Source: Novosphingobium sp. Leaf2 (GTDB lineage: Bacteria > Pseudomonadota > Alphaproteobacteria > Sphingomonadales > Sphingomonadaceae). From it: a DNA stretch of 64,000 nt. The notes beneath the pieces were generated by a model that worked only from the letters and a program-made list of their open reading frames with translations, was not told the DNA's origin and searched no databases. The DNA lies in assembly GCF_001421325.1 (NCBI RefSeq), contig NZ_LMJY01000017.1, positions 186,001 through 250,000 of the forward strand, read 5' to 3'. Each line of letters starts with the position of its first letter. The stretch's first letter is position 1. The position numbers and the translations under genes were made by a program. Shown piece by piece: positions 17,459 to 25,425 of this stretch.

Positions 17459-18382
17459 ATGCGTCTTGTAACCTACCGCGCCAACGTCGAAGCCGAAGCC
17501 CGCCTTGGCGCGCTCGTGTCCGGCGTCGGAGGCGATCTCGTCCTCGATCTCGAAGTGTTCGGCGAGGAAATCGGCGTGCCGTTTCCGGCCACCATGCTGG
17601 AATTCATCGACCTTGGCCCGCAGGCCGTGGCGCTTGCAACGCAGGCGATCGACGAGGCGGAGGGCCTGTTTCCCCTCGGCGCGGCGACCCCGCTCGCCAA
17701 CGTCACCCTGCTTGCGCCGATACCGCGCCCGCGCAAGAACATCTTCGGGATCGGCCTGAACTACACCGAGCACGTGGCCGAAAGCGCGAAGTCGCTGGAC
17801 ACGTCGGCAGAGCTGCCGCGTCAGCCCGTCATTTTCTCCAAGCCGCCGACCAGCGTGGTCGGTCCGGGCGAACCGATCCGCCACAACGCCAACATCACCC
17901 AGCAGCTTGACTGGGAAGTCGAACTGGCCGCGATCATCGGCACCAGAGCCAAGGGCGTCACCCGCGACAACGCGCTGGCCTATGTGTTCGGCTATACCGT
18001 GTGCATCGACATGAGCGCGCGCGATTGCCGCCGCGCCGGGCAGTGGATCTATTCCAAGGGCCAGGACACGTTCGCGCCGATGGGCCCGGTCATCGTCACT
18101 GCCGACGAGATCCCAGACCCGCAGACGCTGGATCTCAGCCTGACCGTGAACGGGGTGACCAAGCAGTCCAGCAACACCGCCTTCATGCTGTTCAAGGTGG
18201 ACGAGCTGATCGCCGATATCTCGCAGGGGATCACGCTGGAGCCGGGCGACATCATCGCCACCGGCACGCCAGCCGGCGTTGGCGCCGGGATGGATCCGCA
18301 GGAGTGGGTCTGGCCGGGCGACACCATCGTCGCCACGGTCGAAAAGATCGGCACGCTGACCCACCCTATCGTCAAAGCCTGA
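17459..18382 (+). CDS. Fumarylacetoacetate-hydrolase family, probable fumarylpyruvate hydrolase
   Basis: This 307-residue protein has the FAH core: IFGIGLNYTEHVAE, FSKPPTSVVGPGEPI, the metal-binding run DWEVELAAIIG, then YSKGQDTFAPMGP, and the C-terminal GDIIATGTPAGVG. It hydrolyses a beta-diketo acid; directly after a gentisate dioxygenase, the expected reaction is fumarylpyruvate (or maleylpyruvate) to fumarate (or maleate) plus pyruvate. AGGGA precedes the start. A strong terminator follows. Confidence 0.88.
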   Translation: MRLVTYRANVEAEARLGALVSGVGGDLVLDLEVFGEEIGVPFPATMLEFIDLGPQAVALATQAIDEAEGLFPLGAATPLANVTLLAPIPRPRKNIFGIGLNYTEHVAESAKSLDTSAELPRQPVIFSKPPTSVVGPGEPIRHNANITQQLDWEVELAAIIGTRAKGVTRDNALAYVFGYTVCIDMSARDCRRAGQWIYSKGQDTFAPMGPVIVTADEIPDPQTLDLSLTVNGVTKQSSNTAFMLFKVDELIADISQGITLEPGDIIATGTPAGVGAGMDPQEWVWPGDTIVATVEKIGTLTHPIVKA

Positions 18383-18420
18383 GCTTCCCGAAAGGAAGAA
18401 ACACCTACCCTGACTCTATA

Positions 18421-18446
18421 GGGGGCCTTAGCAGGCCCCCTTTTTT
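18421..18446 (+). terminator. Rho-independent terminator of the gentisate operon
   Basis: GGGGGCC and GGCCCCC arms with a short loop are followed by six Ts. It begins 39 nt after the hydrolase stop and separates this operon from the convergent thioesterase gene. Confidence 0.9.
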
Positions 18447-18470
18447 GTGCGGTGCTGAAGCGGTTGGCGG

Positions 18471-18887
18471 CTACGAAACCAGCTGCGCCGCGATCGCTGC
18501 GCGGACACTTTCGGGCCACGCGATGGACGAATGGTTCACCAGGTTCATGCACACCAGCACCACGTCGGCCCGCAGCCGCTCTCGCCCGTCGCCGGCAAAG
18601 ACGATGGTCACCGCGCAACTGCTGCGGCCCAGTTTTACCGGAGTTATGGTGATGTCCAGCAGATCACCAAGGCGGCTAGGCGACGTGAACGCGACGTCGA
18701 GCTTTACGGTCGGCACGCCGATGTGATGATCTAGGTGCATCGTCGCAAAATCCAGGCCCAGATCCTGCGCGAACCAGTCCTCCACCGCGGCATTCAGCAT
18801 CTCGAAGTAGCGCGGGTAAAAGACGATGCCGGCCGGGTCGACCTGCGAGAAACGGACTTTGGTGGTGGTGGTGAAGGGCATCGGCAT
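18471..18887 (-). CDS. Hotdog-fold acyl-CoA thioesterase (4-hydroxybenzoyl-CoA type)
   Basis: This 138-residue single hotdog protein has the active-site motif SQVDPAGIVFYPRYFEM, with D17 as the catalytic acid of the 4-hydroxybenzoyl-CoA thioesterase group. It is encoded 7 nt after a MarR gene and in one run with the salicylyl-CoA/anthraniloyl-CoA hydroxylase fusion. The natural job would be to release gentisate (5-hydroxysalicylate) from its CoA thioester for the dioxygenase encoded across the terminator. Confidence 0.88.
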   Translation of the reverse strand: MPMPFTTTTKVRFSQVDPAGIVFYPRYFEMLNAAVEDWFAQDLGLDFATMHLDHHIGVPTVKLDVAFTSPSRLGDLLDITITPVKLGRSSCAVTIVFAGDGRERLRADVVLVCMNLVNHSSIAWPESVRAAIAAQLVS

Positions 18888-18894
18888 GGGTTCT

Positions 18895-19365
18895 TTAGAT
18901 GATGGAGGTCTTGAGCTGGGTCAGCAGTTCCAGAAGGATGCGCTGCCGGTCCTCGGGAAAATCGGCGAGAGCTTCGCGAACCCACCCGTGATGGGCCTGC
19001 GCCAGCGCGCGGAACTGGTCGGTGCCCTCCGGCGTCAGCGCCACGATCGCCGAGCGGCGATCATCGGGGTCGGGCTGGACGGTGACGAGGCCGTGGTCCT
19101 GCAACTGGCGCACCACGGCGGTGACGTTGCCGTTGGAGACCAGCAGCGCGCGCGACAATTCGCCCATGCGCAGGCCATGCGGCGCGCGCGACAGGCTGGC
19201 CAGCACATCGAAGCGCGGTAGGGTGGTGCCGAACTGCTCCTCGAAATTGCGGCGCAGGCGCTTCTCGATGATCTTCGCGCAATCGAGCAGTCGCACCCAG
19301 ATGCGCAAGTCCAGCCCGCCGGCGGCGGTCAGCTGGTCCTTGGCGCGTTCGTCAGTGGCGACCAT
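18895..19365 (-). CDS. MarR-family regulator (first)
   Basis: This 156-residue winged-helix dimer has the recognition region MGELSRALLVSNGNVTAVVRQLQ followed by the wing DPDDRRSAIVALTPEG. It lies between the hydroxylase fusion and the thioesterase on the same strand, so it is likely expressed with them. MarR proteins of such clusters often sense aromatic acids or their CoA esters. No clear palindrome was seen in its 105-bp upstream gap apart from a TTGCATG half-site at 19371. Confidence 0.88.
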   Translation of the reverse strand: MVATDERAKDQLTAAGGLDLRIWVRLLDCAKIIEKRLRRNFEEQFGTTLPRFDVLASLSRAPHGLRMGELSRALLVSNGNVTAVVRQLQDHGLVTVQPDPDDRRSAIVALTPEGTDQFRALAQAHHGWVREALADFPEDRQRILLELLTQLKTSII

Positions 19366-19470
19366 TTCGTTGCATGCTCCCGGTCAATGGCAGCCTCCAT
19401 AGCGTCTGGCGGCACCGTGTCGATTCCTCGGAGGCGAACTGCCAAAGCGTCAGCCGCACAAAAGCCAAGC

Positions 19471-21777
19471 TCAGGCGCGCGCGCCCTCGGTTTGCTTGTG
19501 CGCGGCGCGCAGGGCCATCGCCTGCCCGATGCGATAGGGTTCGGGCACGGCCTGCTCTGCGAAACCGGCCTGGGCGGCAGCGCGCAGGGTCCAGACGGGG
19601 TCGAACAGGTGGGTGCGGCCCAGTGCCACAAGGTCTGCGCGCCCCGCTGTCAGGATTGAATTGACCTGATCGGCGTCGGCGATGTTGCCCACTGCGATCG
19701 TGGGTACGTGCGCCTCGTTACGGATCTGGTCTGCGAACGGGGTCTGGAACATGCGGCCGTAGACCGGGCGCGCACCGGGCGCGGTTTCGCCTGCGGACAC
19801 GTCGATGATATCCACGCCGATGCCGCGCAGCATGCGCGCGATGTCCACTGCCTGCGCGGGGGTGATGCCGGCATCGCCGATCCAGTCGTTCGCCGAAATG
19901 CGCACCGCCAGCGGCTTGTCCTGCGGCCACGCGGCGCGCACCGCCTCCACCACGCGCAAAGGAAAGCGCATGCGGTTTTCAAGGCTGCCGCCAAATGCGT
20001 CGGCGCGCGTATTCATGGCCGGGGTGATGAAGCTGGACAGCAGGCCGCCGTGGCCCGCCTGGATCTCGATCATGTCGAAGCCAGCGGCATCGGCGCGGCG
20101 CGCGGTGGCAACGAACTGGTCGACGATGCCGTCCATCTCCGCCGCTTCCAGCGCGCGCGGAACGATGCCGCCGGGACGCCACGGCTGGTCGCTGGCCGAG
20201 ACGATCGGCCACGGCGCATCGAGCGGCACGTCGTAGCCGGTGTCGCCGCCGGGCACCTTGCAAGCCGCGCGGGCGCCCGAATGGCCGATCTGCGCGCAGG
20301 TCCGGACAGCGGAATGCTGGTGCGCGAACGTGTTGAAAGCACGCCAGCGGTCCTGCTGGCCATCCTCCCACAAGCCCGGACAGGCGGGCGTAGCACGGCC
20401 TTGCGGCGAGGCGGCCAGCGTTTCGGTGATGATCAGGCCCACCCCGCCCAGCGCCCGCGCGCCGTAGTGGACGGAATGGAACTCGGTCGCATAGCCGCGG
20501 TCATCGGCGGAATAAGTCAGCATGGCGGGCATCACCACGCGGTTGGGCACGGTCATGCCGCGCAGGGTGAATGGCGTGAACATCGGCTGGACGGGCACGT
20601 TGCGGCCCGCGTTGCCGTTCCAGAACCACCGCTCCAGCCCCTCCAGCCATTGGCGGTCGCGCAGGCGCAGGTTCTCATGGCTGACGCGCTGCGAGCGCGT
20701 CATCAGCGAATAGGCGAACTGCGGCAGGTCAAAGCCCAGATAGCGGTCAAGCGTCTCGAACCATTCGGTCGAATTGCGGGCGCTGTTCTGGATCTTGAGC
20801 ACCTCGACCTGGCGCTCCTCCTGGTATTCGGCGAGGGCTGTGGCCAGGCTTTCGCGGTTGGCGATGCCGGGGCGATCCAGCACCTGCGCCAGCTTGATCG
20901 CGTCTTCCAGCGCCAGCTTGGTGCCAGACCCGATGGAAAAGTGCGCGGTGTGGGCGGCATCGCCCAACAGCACCACGTTATCGAACGACCATTGGCGGCA
21001 CAGCACCCGGCGAAAGTTGATCCACGCCGCCGAGCCGCGCAGATGCGTGGCGTTGGAAATCAGCGGATGTCCGTCCAGATGGCGGGCGAAGATCTTTTCG
21101 CACAGGGCGATGGAGTCCGCCTGCTCCATCCGGTCAAAGCCGATCGCCTCCCAGGTTTCGGGCGAGCATTCCACGATGAAGGTGGAATGGGTCTGGTCGA
21201 AGCGATAGGCGTGCGCCCAGATCCAGCCGTGTTCGGTCTGCTCGAAGGTAAAGGCGAAGGCGTCGAACAGCTTGGTCGTGCCAAGCCACGAGAACTTGTT
21301 GCGCTTGACCTGGATGTCGACCGCAAACTTGTCCTCATGCGCGGTGCGCACTACCGAATTGACGCCGTCCGCCGCAACGATGAGGTCGAAGTCGGCGAAC
21401 TGTGACAGGTCGGGATCGAACTGCGTTTCGAAATGCATCACCACGCCAAGCTGAGCCGCGCGGGCCTGCAGGATCTGCAGCAGGTGCTTGCGCCCGATGC
21501 CGATAAAGCCGTGCCCCGAGGAGGTTACGGTCTTGTCGCCGACCGATACGTCGATATCGTCCCAATGCGCGAAGCTGCGGGCGATGGTGGCCGCGCTTAC
21601 CGGATCGTTGGCCTCCAGGTTCGCCAGTGTCTGGTCGGAAAAGACCACGCCCCAGCCGAACGTGTCGCCAGAGCGGTTGCGCTCGAACACGTGCACGTCG
21701 TGGCCGGGATCGCGCAGCTTCATCGAAATCGCGAAATAGATACCGGCGGGTCCGCCACCGAGGCAGGCGATACGCAT
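19471..21777 (-). CDS. Bifunctional salicylyl-CoA 5-hydroxylase / anthraniloyl-CoA monooxygenase-reductase
   Basis: This 768-residue fusion has two parts. Residues 1 to about 385 are a class A flavin monooxygenase with CLGGGPAGIYFA, a central DG-type motif (VAADGVNSVVR) and GDAAHTAHFSIGSG. From about 395 to the end is an Old Yellow Enzyme barrel starting FTPFTLRGMTVPNRVV, with CAQIGHSGARA and the GRADLVALGR phosphate site. The architecture matches salicylyl-CoA 5-hydroxylase and 2-aminobenzoyl-CoA monooxygenase/reductase, which hydroxylate (and in the second case also reduce) an aromatic CoA thioester. AGGAG lies 7 nt before the ATG. A perfect palindrome 43 bp upstream is a likely MarR operator. 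No CoA ligase is nearby. Confidence 0.88.
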   Translation of the reverse strand: MRIACLGGGPAGIYFAISMKLRDPGHDVHVFERNRSGDTFGWGVVFSDQTLANLEANDPVSAATIARSFAHWDDIDVSVGDKTVTSSGHGFIGIGRKHLLQILQARAAQLGVVMHFETQFDPDLSQFADFDLIVAADGVNSVVRTAHEDKFAVDIQVKRNKFSWLGTTKLFDAFAFTFEQTEHGWIWAHAYRFDQTHSTFIVECSPETWEAIGFDRMEQADSIALCEKIFARHLDGHPLISNATHLRGSAAWINFRRVLCRQWSFDNVVLLGDAAHTAHFSIGSGTKLALEDAIKLAQVLDRPGIANRESLATALAEYQEERQVEVLKIQNSARNSTEWFETLDRYLGFDLPQFAYSLMTRSQRVSHENLRLRDRQWLEGLERWFWNGNAGRNVPVQPMFTPFTLRGMTVPNRVVMPAMLTYSADDRGYATEFHSVHYGARALGGVGLIITETLAASPQGRATPACPGLWEDGQQDRWRAFNTFAHQHSAVRTCAQIGHSGARAACKVPGGDTGYDVPLDAPWPIVSASDQPWRPGGIVPRALEAAEMDGIVDQFVATARRADAAGFDMIEIQAGHGGLLSSFITPAMNTRADAFGGSLENRMRFPLRVVEAVRAAWPQDKPLAVRISANDWIGDAGITPAQAVDIARMLRGIGVDIIDVSAGETAPGARPVYGRMFQTPFADQIRNEAHVPTIAVGNIADADQVNSILTAGRADLVALGRTHLFDPVWTLRAAAQAGFAEQAVPEPYRIGQAMALRAAHKQTEGARA

Positions 21778-21819
21778 AAGGACTGCTCCTGAATTTGTTT
21801 CAGGCTTAAACTAATATGG

Positions 21820-21831
21820 TTGCATGTGCAA
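21820..21831. promoter_or_regulatory. Putative MarR operator upstream of the hydroxylase operon
   Basis: The palindrome TTGCATGTGCAA lies 43-54 bp upstream of the hydroxylase start and downstream of the second marR stop. It is the exact reverse complement of the site at 22380-22391. Confidence 0.65.
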
Positions 21832-21871
21832 GTTCGTCGTCGCGCCTGCCCAAGCGCTCGTCCGTCCGCCG

Positions 21872-22336
21872 TCAATCCAGGTTGTCGTACAGCCTGCCCA
21901 GCATCACGAGCATGCGGGAAAAGTCCGTCGCAGAAAAACCGCGCACGATCTTTTCGTAGATCGGGGCGGTGATCGCGCGGGCGGCGGCGAGCTTTTCGCG
22001 GCCCTGGGGGGTGAGGGCGATCTGCGTGACCCGGCCATCCGATTCGCTGGGACTGGTGCGAATCAATTCGGCCTTGGTCATCCGCTCGACGATCCGCATC
22101 ATCGTCGACAAGTTGATGACCGCAGACTTCGCCACCTGGCCCACGGCCAGCGGCTCATGCTCGCCCAGGATCATCAGCACGCGCCAGGTTGGAATGTCGA
22201 TCCCGATGCGGCGCAGTTCGGTTTCTATGACGATGTTGTACCGGCTGGCGGCGCGATTGAGCAGATAGAACGGATAGGCGTCGAGCCGAAAGTCTTCCGA
22301 TCCCGGATTGCCGAACGGCCTCAAATCCTCGCTCAT
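21872..22336 (-). CDS. MarR-family regulator (second)
   Basis: This 154-residue protein has the MarR core: a dimerisation N-terminus, the HTH VGQVAKSAVINLSTMMRIVERM and the wing SPSESDGRVTQIALTPQGREKL. It is divergent from the cyclase/oxidoreductase operon and lies head-to-tail with the hydroxylase promoter. Identical 12-bp palindromes sit on both flanks, 44-55 bp upstream of its own start and beyond its stop in the hydroxylase promoter, so it probably represses itself and both operons. Confidence 0.9.
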   Translation of the reverse strand: MSEDLRPFGNPGSEDFRLDAYPFYLLNRAASRYNIVIETELRRIGIDIPTWRVLMILGEHEPLAVGQVAKSAVINLSTMMRIVERMTKAELIRTSPSESDGRVTQIALTPQGREKLAAARAITAPIYEKIVRGFSATDFSRMLVMLGRLYDNLD

Positions 22337-22379
22337 TCCCTGTCCCCCCTCACGCGCAGCGCCCGCGATGACATTTTAG

Positions 22380-22391
22380 TTGCACATGCAA
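22380..22391. promoter_or_regulatory. Putative MarR operator in the marR/cyclase divergent promoter
   Basis: The palindrome TTGCACATGCAA lies 44-55 bp upstream of marR and 50-61 bp upstream of the cyclase gene. It is embedded in AT-richer sequence and followed by a -10-like GATACT. Confidence 0.65.
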
Positions 22392-22440
22392 GTTTATGCG
22401 ATACTCTCGTGCCTAATGGTCCCAAAGGGAGTCCAAGTCC

Positions 22441-23214
22441 ATGACAGACGCGCTTTCCGCTTTCGCTGCCGCCATCGCCACAGGCGACATCGCCGTGATC
22501 GATCTGACCCAGGAATTGAGCGAGGACACCCCGCTGCTGGTGCTGCCCGATCCCTTCGGCCAGACGGCGGCGTTCTCCCGGCAGGAAATCTCGCGCTACG
22601 ACGAGCGCGGCGTTGCCTGGCATTGGAACAACTTCACCGTGGGCGAACATACCGGCACCCACTTCGATGCGCCGGTGCATTGGGTTTCGGGCAAGGACCT
22701 GCCTGACAACACGGTAGACAAGGTGCCGCCGCAAAAGCTGGTGGCTCCGGCTGTCGTGCTGGATTTTTCCGCCGAGTGCGCTGCCGATCCTGATTTTCTG
22801 CTGAAAGCCGATCACATCCGCGCCTGGGAAGCCGAGCATGGGGAGATCCCCGCCGGCGCCTGGGTGCTGTTTCGCACCGACTGGTCCAAGCGCGACGCGC
22901 AAGGTTACACCAACCGGCGCGAAGACGGTGCACACACGCCGGGCCCGGACGCCGACGCGGTCGAATATCTGATCGCGCGCGATGTGCTGGGCTTGGGGGT
23001 GGAGACGATCGGCACCGATGCCGGGCAGGCGCATCTGCTGGAGCCGATGTACCCCGCGCACACGCTGATGCACGGGGCCGGCAAGTACGGCCTGCAGTGC
23101 CTGGAAAATCTTGACCAGTTGCCCACCACCGGCGCGGTGGTGATCGCCTCGCCCCTCAAGATCCGCGATGGTTCGGGCAGCCCGCTGCGCGTCCTGGCCC
23201 TGGTTGCCCGGTAA
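22441..23214 (+). CDS. Cyclase-family metal hydrolase (isatin hydrolase / kynurenine formamidase-like)
   Basis: This 257-residue hydrolase carries the family motif HTGTHFDAPVHW (H70, H74, D76, H80), which binds Mn or Zn. The C-terminal VETIGTDAGQAH and PAHTLMHG regions supply further active-site residues. Known members open the rings of isatin, kynurenine formamide or other cyclic amides. Isatin hydrolases work in indole-3-acetate breakdown and yield isatinate. The gene leads an operon with an indolepyruvate-type oxidoreductase 6 nt downstream, which makes an indole-related substrate attractive but unproven. GGGAGT precedes the ATG. Confidence 0.85.
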   Translation: MTDALSAFAAAIATGDIAVIDLTQELSEDTPLLVLPDPFGQTAAFSRQEISRYDERGVAWHWNNFTVGEHTGTHFDAPVHWVSGKDLPDNTVDKVPPQKLVAPAVVLDFSAECAADPDFLLKADHIRAWEAEHGEIPAGAWVLFRTDWSKRDAQGYTNRREDGAHTPGPDADAVEYLIARDVLGLGVETIGTDAGQAHLLEPMYPAHTLMHGAGKYGLQCLENLDQLPTTGAVVIASPLKIRDGSGSPLRVLALVAR

Positions 23215-23220
23215 ACGATA

Positions 23221-25380
23221 ATGGCCGAGCGTTCGTTCAAGTCCGAAGTCAAAAAGCTCACCGCCGGCGCGGGCGAGGTGTTCACCGGTGAGGGTATCCT
23301 TGCGGTCACCAAGGCGCTGCTGCAGTCCGGCGTCGCGTATGTGGGCGGCTATCAGGGATCGCCGATCAGCCACCTGATGGACGTCTTTGCCGATGCCAAC
23401 GACCTGCTGGAAAGCCTGGGCGTCCATTTCGAGGCCAGCGCCTCGGAAGCAACGGCGGCGGCGATGCTGGCGGCCTCGGTGAATTACCCTTTGCGCGGCG
23501 CTGTCGCCTGGAAGTCGGTCGTAGGCACCAATGTCGCCTCCGATGCGCTGTCCAACGTGGCGTCGGGCGGCGTGACGGGCGGCGCGCTGGTGATCGTGGG
23601 TGAGGACTACGGCGAAGGCTCCTCGATCATGCAGGAGCGCACGCATGCCTTCGCGATGAAATCGCAGATGTGGCTGCTGGACCCGCGCCCCAACCTGCCC
23701 AGCATCGTTGCGGCGGTGGAGCAGGGCTTCCAGCTTTCGGAAGCCTCGAACACTCCGGTCATGCTCCAACTGCGCGTGCGTTCGTGCCACATGACCGGAT
23801 CGTTCGTCGCGAAGGACAACGTGCGCCCGCCGATGACGGTGGGCGATGCCGCCGCCAACCCGGTGCGGGATACCAACCGCATCGTGTTGCCGCCCGCCAA
23901 CTTCCTGCACGAAGTGGAAAAGATCGAACGGCGCTGGCCCGCCGGCATCGCACACGTGCGGGACAACAAGCTCAATGAATGGTTCGGGGCCCACGATGGC
24001 GAGGATGCGATAGGCATCATTGTTCAGGGCGGCCTTTACAACAACCTCAACCGCGCGATGGAGCTTATCGGGCTGGCGGACGCCTATGGTGACAGCAGGC
24101 TGCCGATCTACTGCCTGAACGTGGTGTACCCGCTGATCCCCGAAGAGGTTGCCGCGTTCTGCCAGGGCAAGCGCGCGGTGCTGATCATCGAGGAAGGGCA
24201 GCCCGAATTCATCGAGCACGAGCTTAACACGCTGGTGCGCCGGGCCGGGCTGGATACGTGCGTGGTAGGCAAGGACATGCTGCCGCGCTCGGGCGAATAT
24301 ACCGCCGATGTGATCCGCAAGGGGCTGGCGCAATTCCTGGGTGCCCATGCCCCCGCGCTGGCACCGCAGCTGGCGCCCGCCGATCCACTGCCTGCGCCGG
24401 TCGCGGCTGAGATCCCCGGTCGCCCGGCAGGCTTCTGCACCGGTTGCCCGGAACGCCCGATCTTCGCCGCGATGAAACTGGTGGAGCGCGAATTGGGGCC
24501 CACGCATGTCTCGGCGGACATCGGCTGCCACCTGTTCTCGATCCTGCCGCCGTTCGACCTTGGCAACACCACGATGGGCTATGGCCTTGGCAGCGCGGGC
24601 GCTTCGGCGTTCAAGCCCCGCGAAGGCGAACTGGGCGTGAAGGGCGGCGCCAAGCGCTCGATCGCGATCATGGGCGATGGCGGATTCTGGCACAACGGCC
24701 TGACCTCCGGCATCGGCAACGCGGTGTTCAACAAGGACGACACCGTCACCCTGATCATCGACAACGGCTATTCCGCAGCCACCGGGGGGCAGGATATCCT
24801 GTCCTCACGCGCGGACAACGCCAACCGCGCCACCAAGAACCCGATCACCAAGGCGGTGCGCGGCGTTGGCGCCAAGTGGGTGCGCGAAACCCAGAACACA
24901 TACGATATCGCCGGCATGCGCGACATGCTGCACGACGCACTGACGACGCCCGAAAAAGGCCCCAAGGTCATCGTCGCGCAGTCGGAATGCATGCTCAACA
25001 AGCAGCGGCGCGAAAAGAAGCAGACCTCGGCGCGGCTGAAGGCGGGCGAACGCGTGGTGCGTGAGCGGTTCGGCGTGGACAGCGATACCTGCACCGGCGA
25101 TCACAGCTGCATCCGCTTGTCTGGCTGCCCGTCGCTGACGATCAAGCCCAATCCCGATCCGCTGCGGCAGGATCCTGTGGCGCATGTCGAAAACAGCTGC
25201 GTGGGCTGCGGCCTGTGCGGTGAAGTCAGCCATGCAGCGGTGCTGTGCCCCAGCTTCTACCGCGCGCACATCGTCACCAACCCCACCCGGTTCGAACGGA
25301 TCAAGGCCCGGATCAGCGGCGCGATCATTGCCCGCTGGCTGGCCGGCGCGGAACGCCAGCGCGCTGCCCGCGCATTCTGA
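23221..25380 (+). CDS. iorA: Indolepyruvate ferredoxin oxidoreductase, alpha subunit-like
   Basis: This 719-residue thiamine-diphosphate enzyme subunit has an N-terminal pyrimidine-binding-like domain (GYQGSPISHL), a central transketolase-C-like domain, and a TPP-binding domain with GFCTGCPERP and the GDGGFWHNG...N motif (about 400-600). The C-terminus carries a ferredoxin-like module with two cysteine clusters (CTGDHSCIRLSGCP and CVGCGLCGEVSHAAVLCP) for 4Fe-4S clusters. The enzyme oxidatively decarboxylates aryl 2-oxoacids to aryl-acyl-CoA. It is encoded 6 nt after the cyclase and 45 nt before the beta subunit. The exact 2-oxoacid is unknown. Confidence 0.88.
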   Translation: MAERSFKSEVKKLTAGAGEVFTGEGILAVTKALLQSGVAYVGGYQGSPISHLMDVFADANDLLESLGVHFEASASEATAAAMLAASVNYPLRGAVAWKSVVGTNVASDALSNVASGGVTGGALVIVGEDYGEGSSIMQERTHAFAMKSQMWLLDPRPNLPSIVAAVEQGFQLSEASNTPVMLQLRVRSCHMTGSFVAKDNVRPPMTVGDAAANPVRDTNRIVLPPANFLHEVEKIERRWPAGIAHVRDNKLNEWFGAHDGEDAIGIIVQGGLYNNLNRAMELIGLADAYGDSRLPIYCLNVVYPLIPEEVAAFCQGKRAVLIIEEGQPEFIEHELNTLVRRAGLDTCVVGKDMLPRSGEYTADVIRKGLAQFLGAHAPALAPQLAPADPLPAPVAAEIPGRPAGFCTGCPERPIFAAMKLVERELGPTHVSADIGCHLFSILPPFDLGNTTMGYGLGSAGASAFKPREGELGVKGGAKRSIAIMGDGGFWHNGLTSGIGNAVFNKDDTVTLIIDNGYSAATGGQDILSSRADNANRATKNPITKAVRGVGAKWVRETQNTYDIAGMRDMLHDALTTPEKGPKVIVAQSECMLNKQRREKKQTSARLKAGERVVRERFGVDSDTCTGDHSCIRLSGCPSLTIKPNPDPLRQDPVAHVENSCVGCGLCGEVSHAAVLCPSFYRAHIVTNPTRFERIKARISGAIIARWLAGAERQRAARAF

Positions 25381-25425
25381 CCCCGCCCGATCCCGCCCCC
25401 GATTTCCAGCCTGAGAGACCCGTTC

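Noticed and set aside
22333..24693. A 786-codon minus-strand frame
   Set aside because: It is antisense to the cyclase and IorA genes and low in recognisable sequence; it is a GC-driven shadow.
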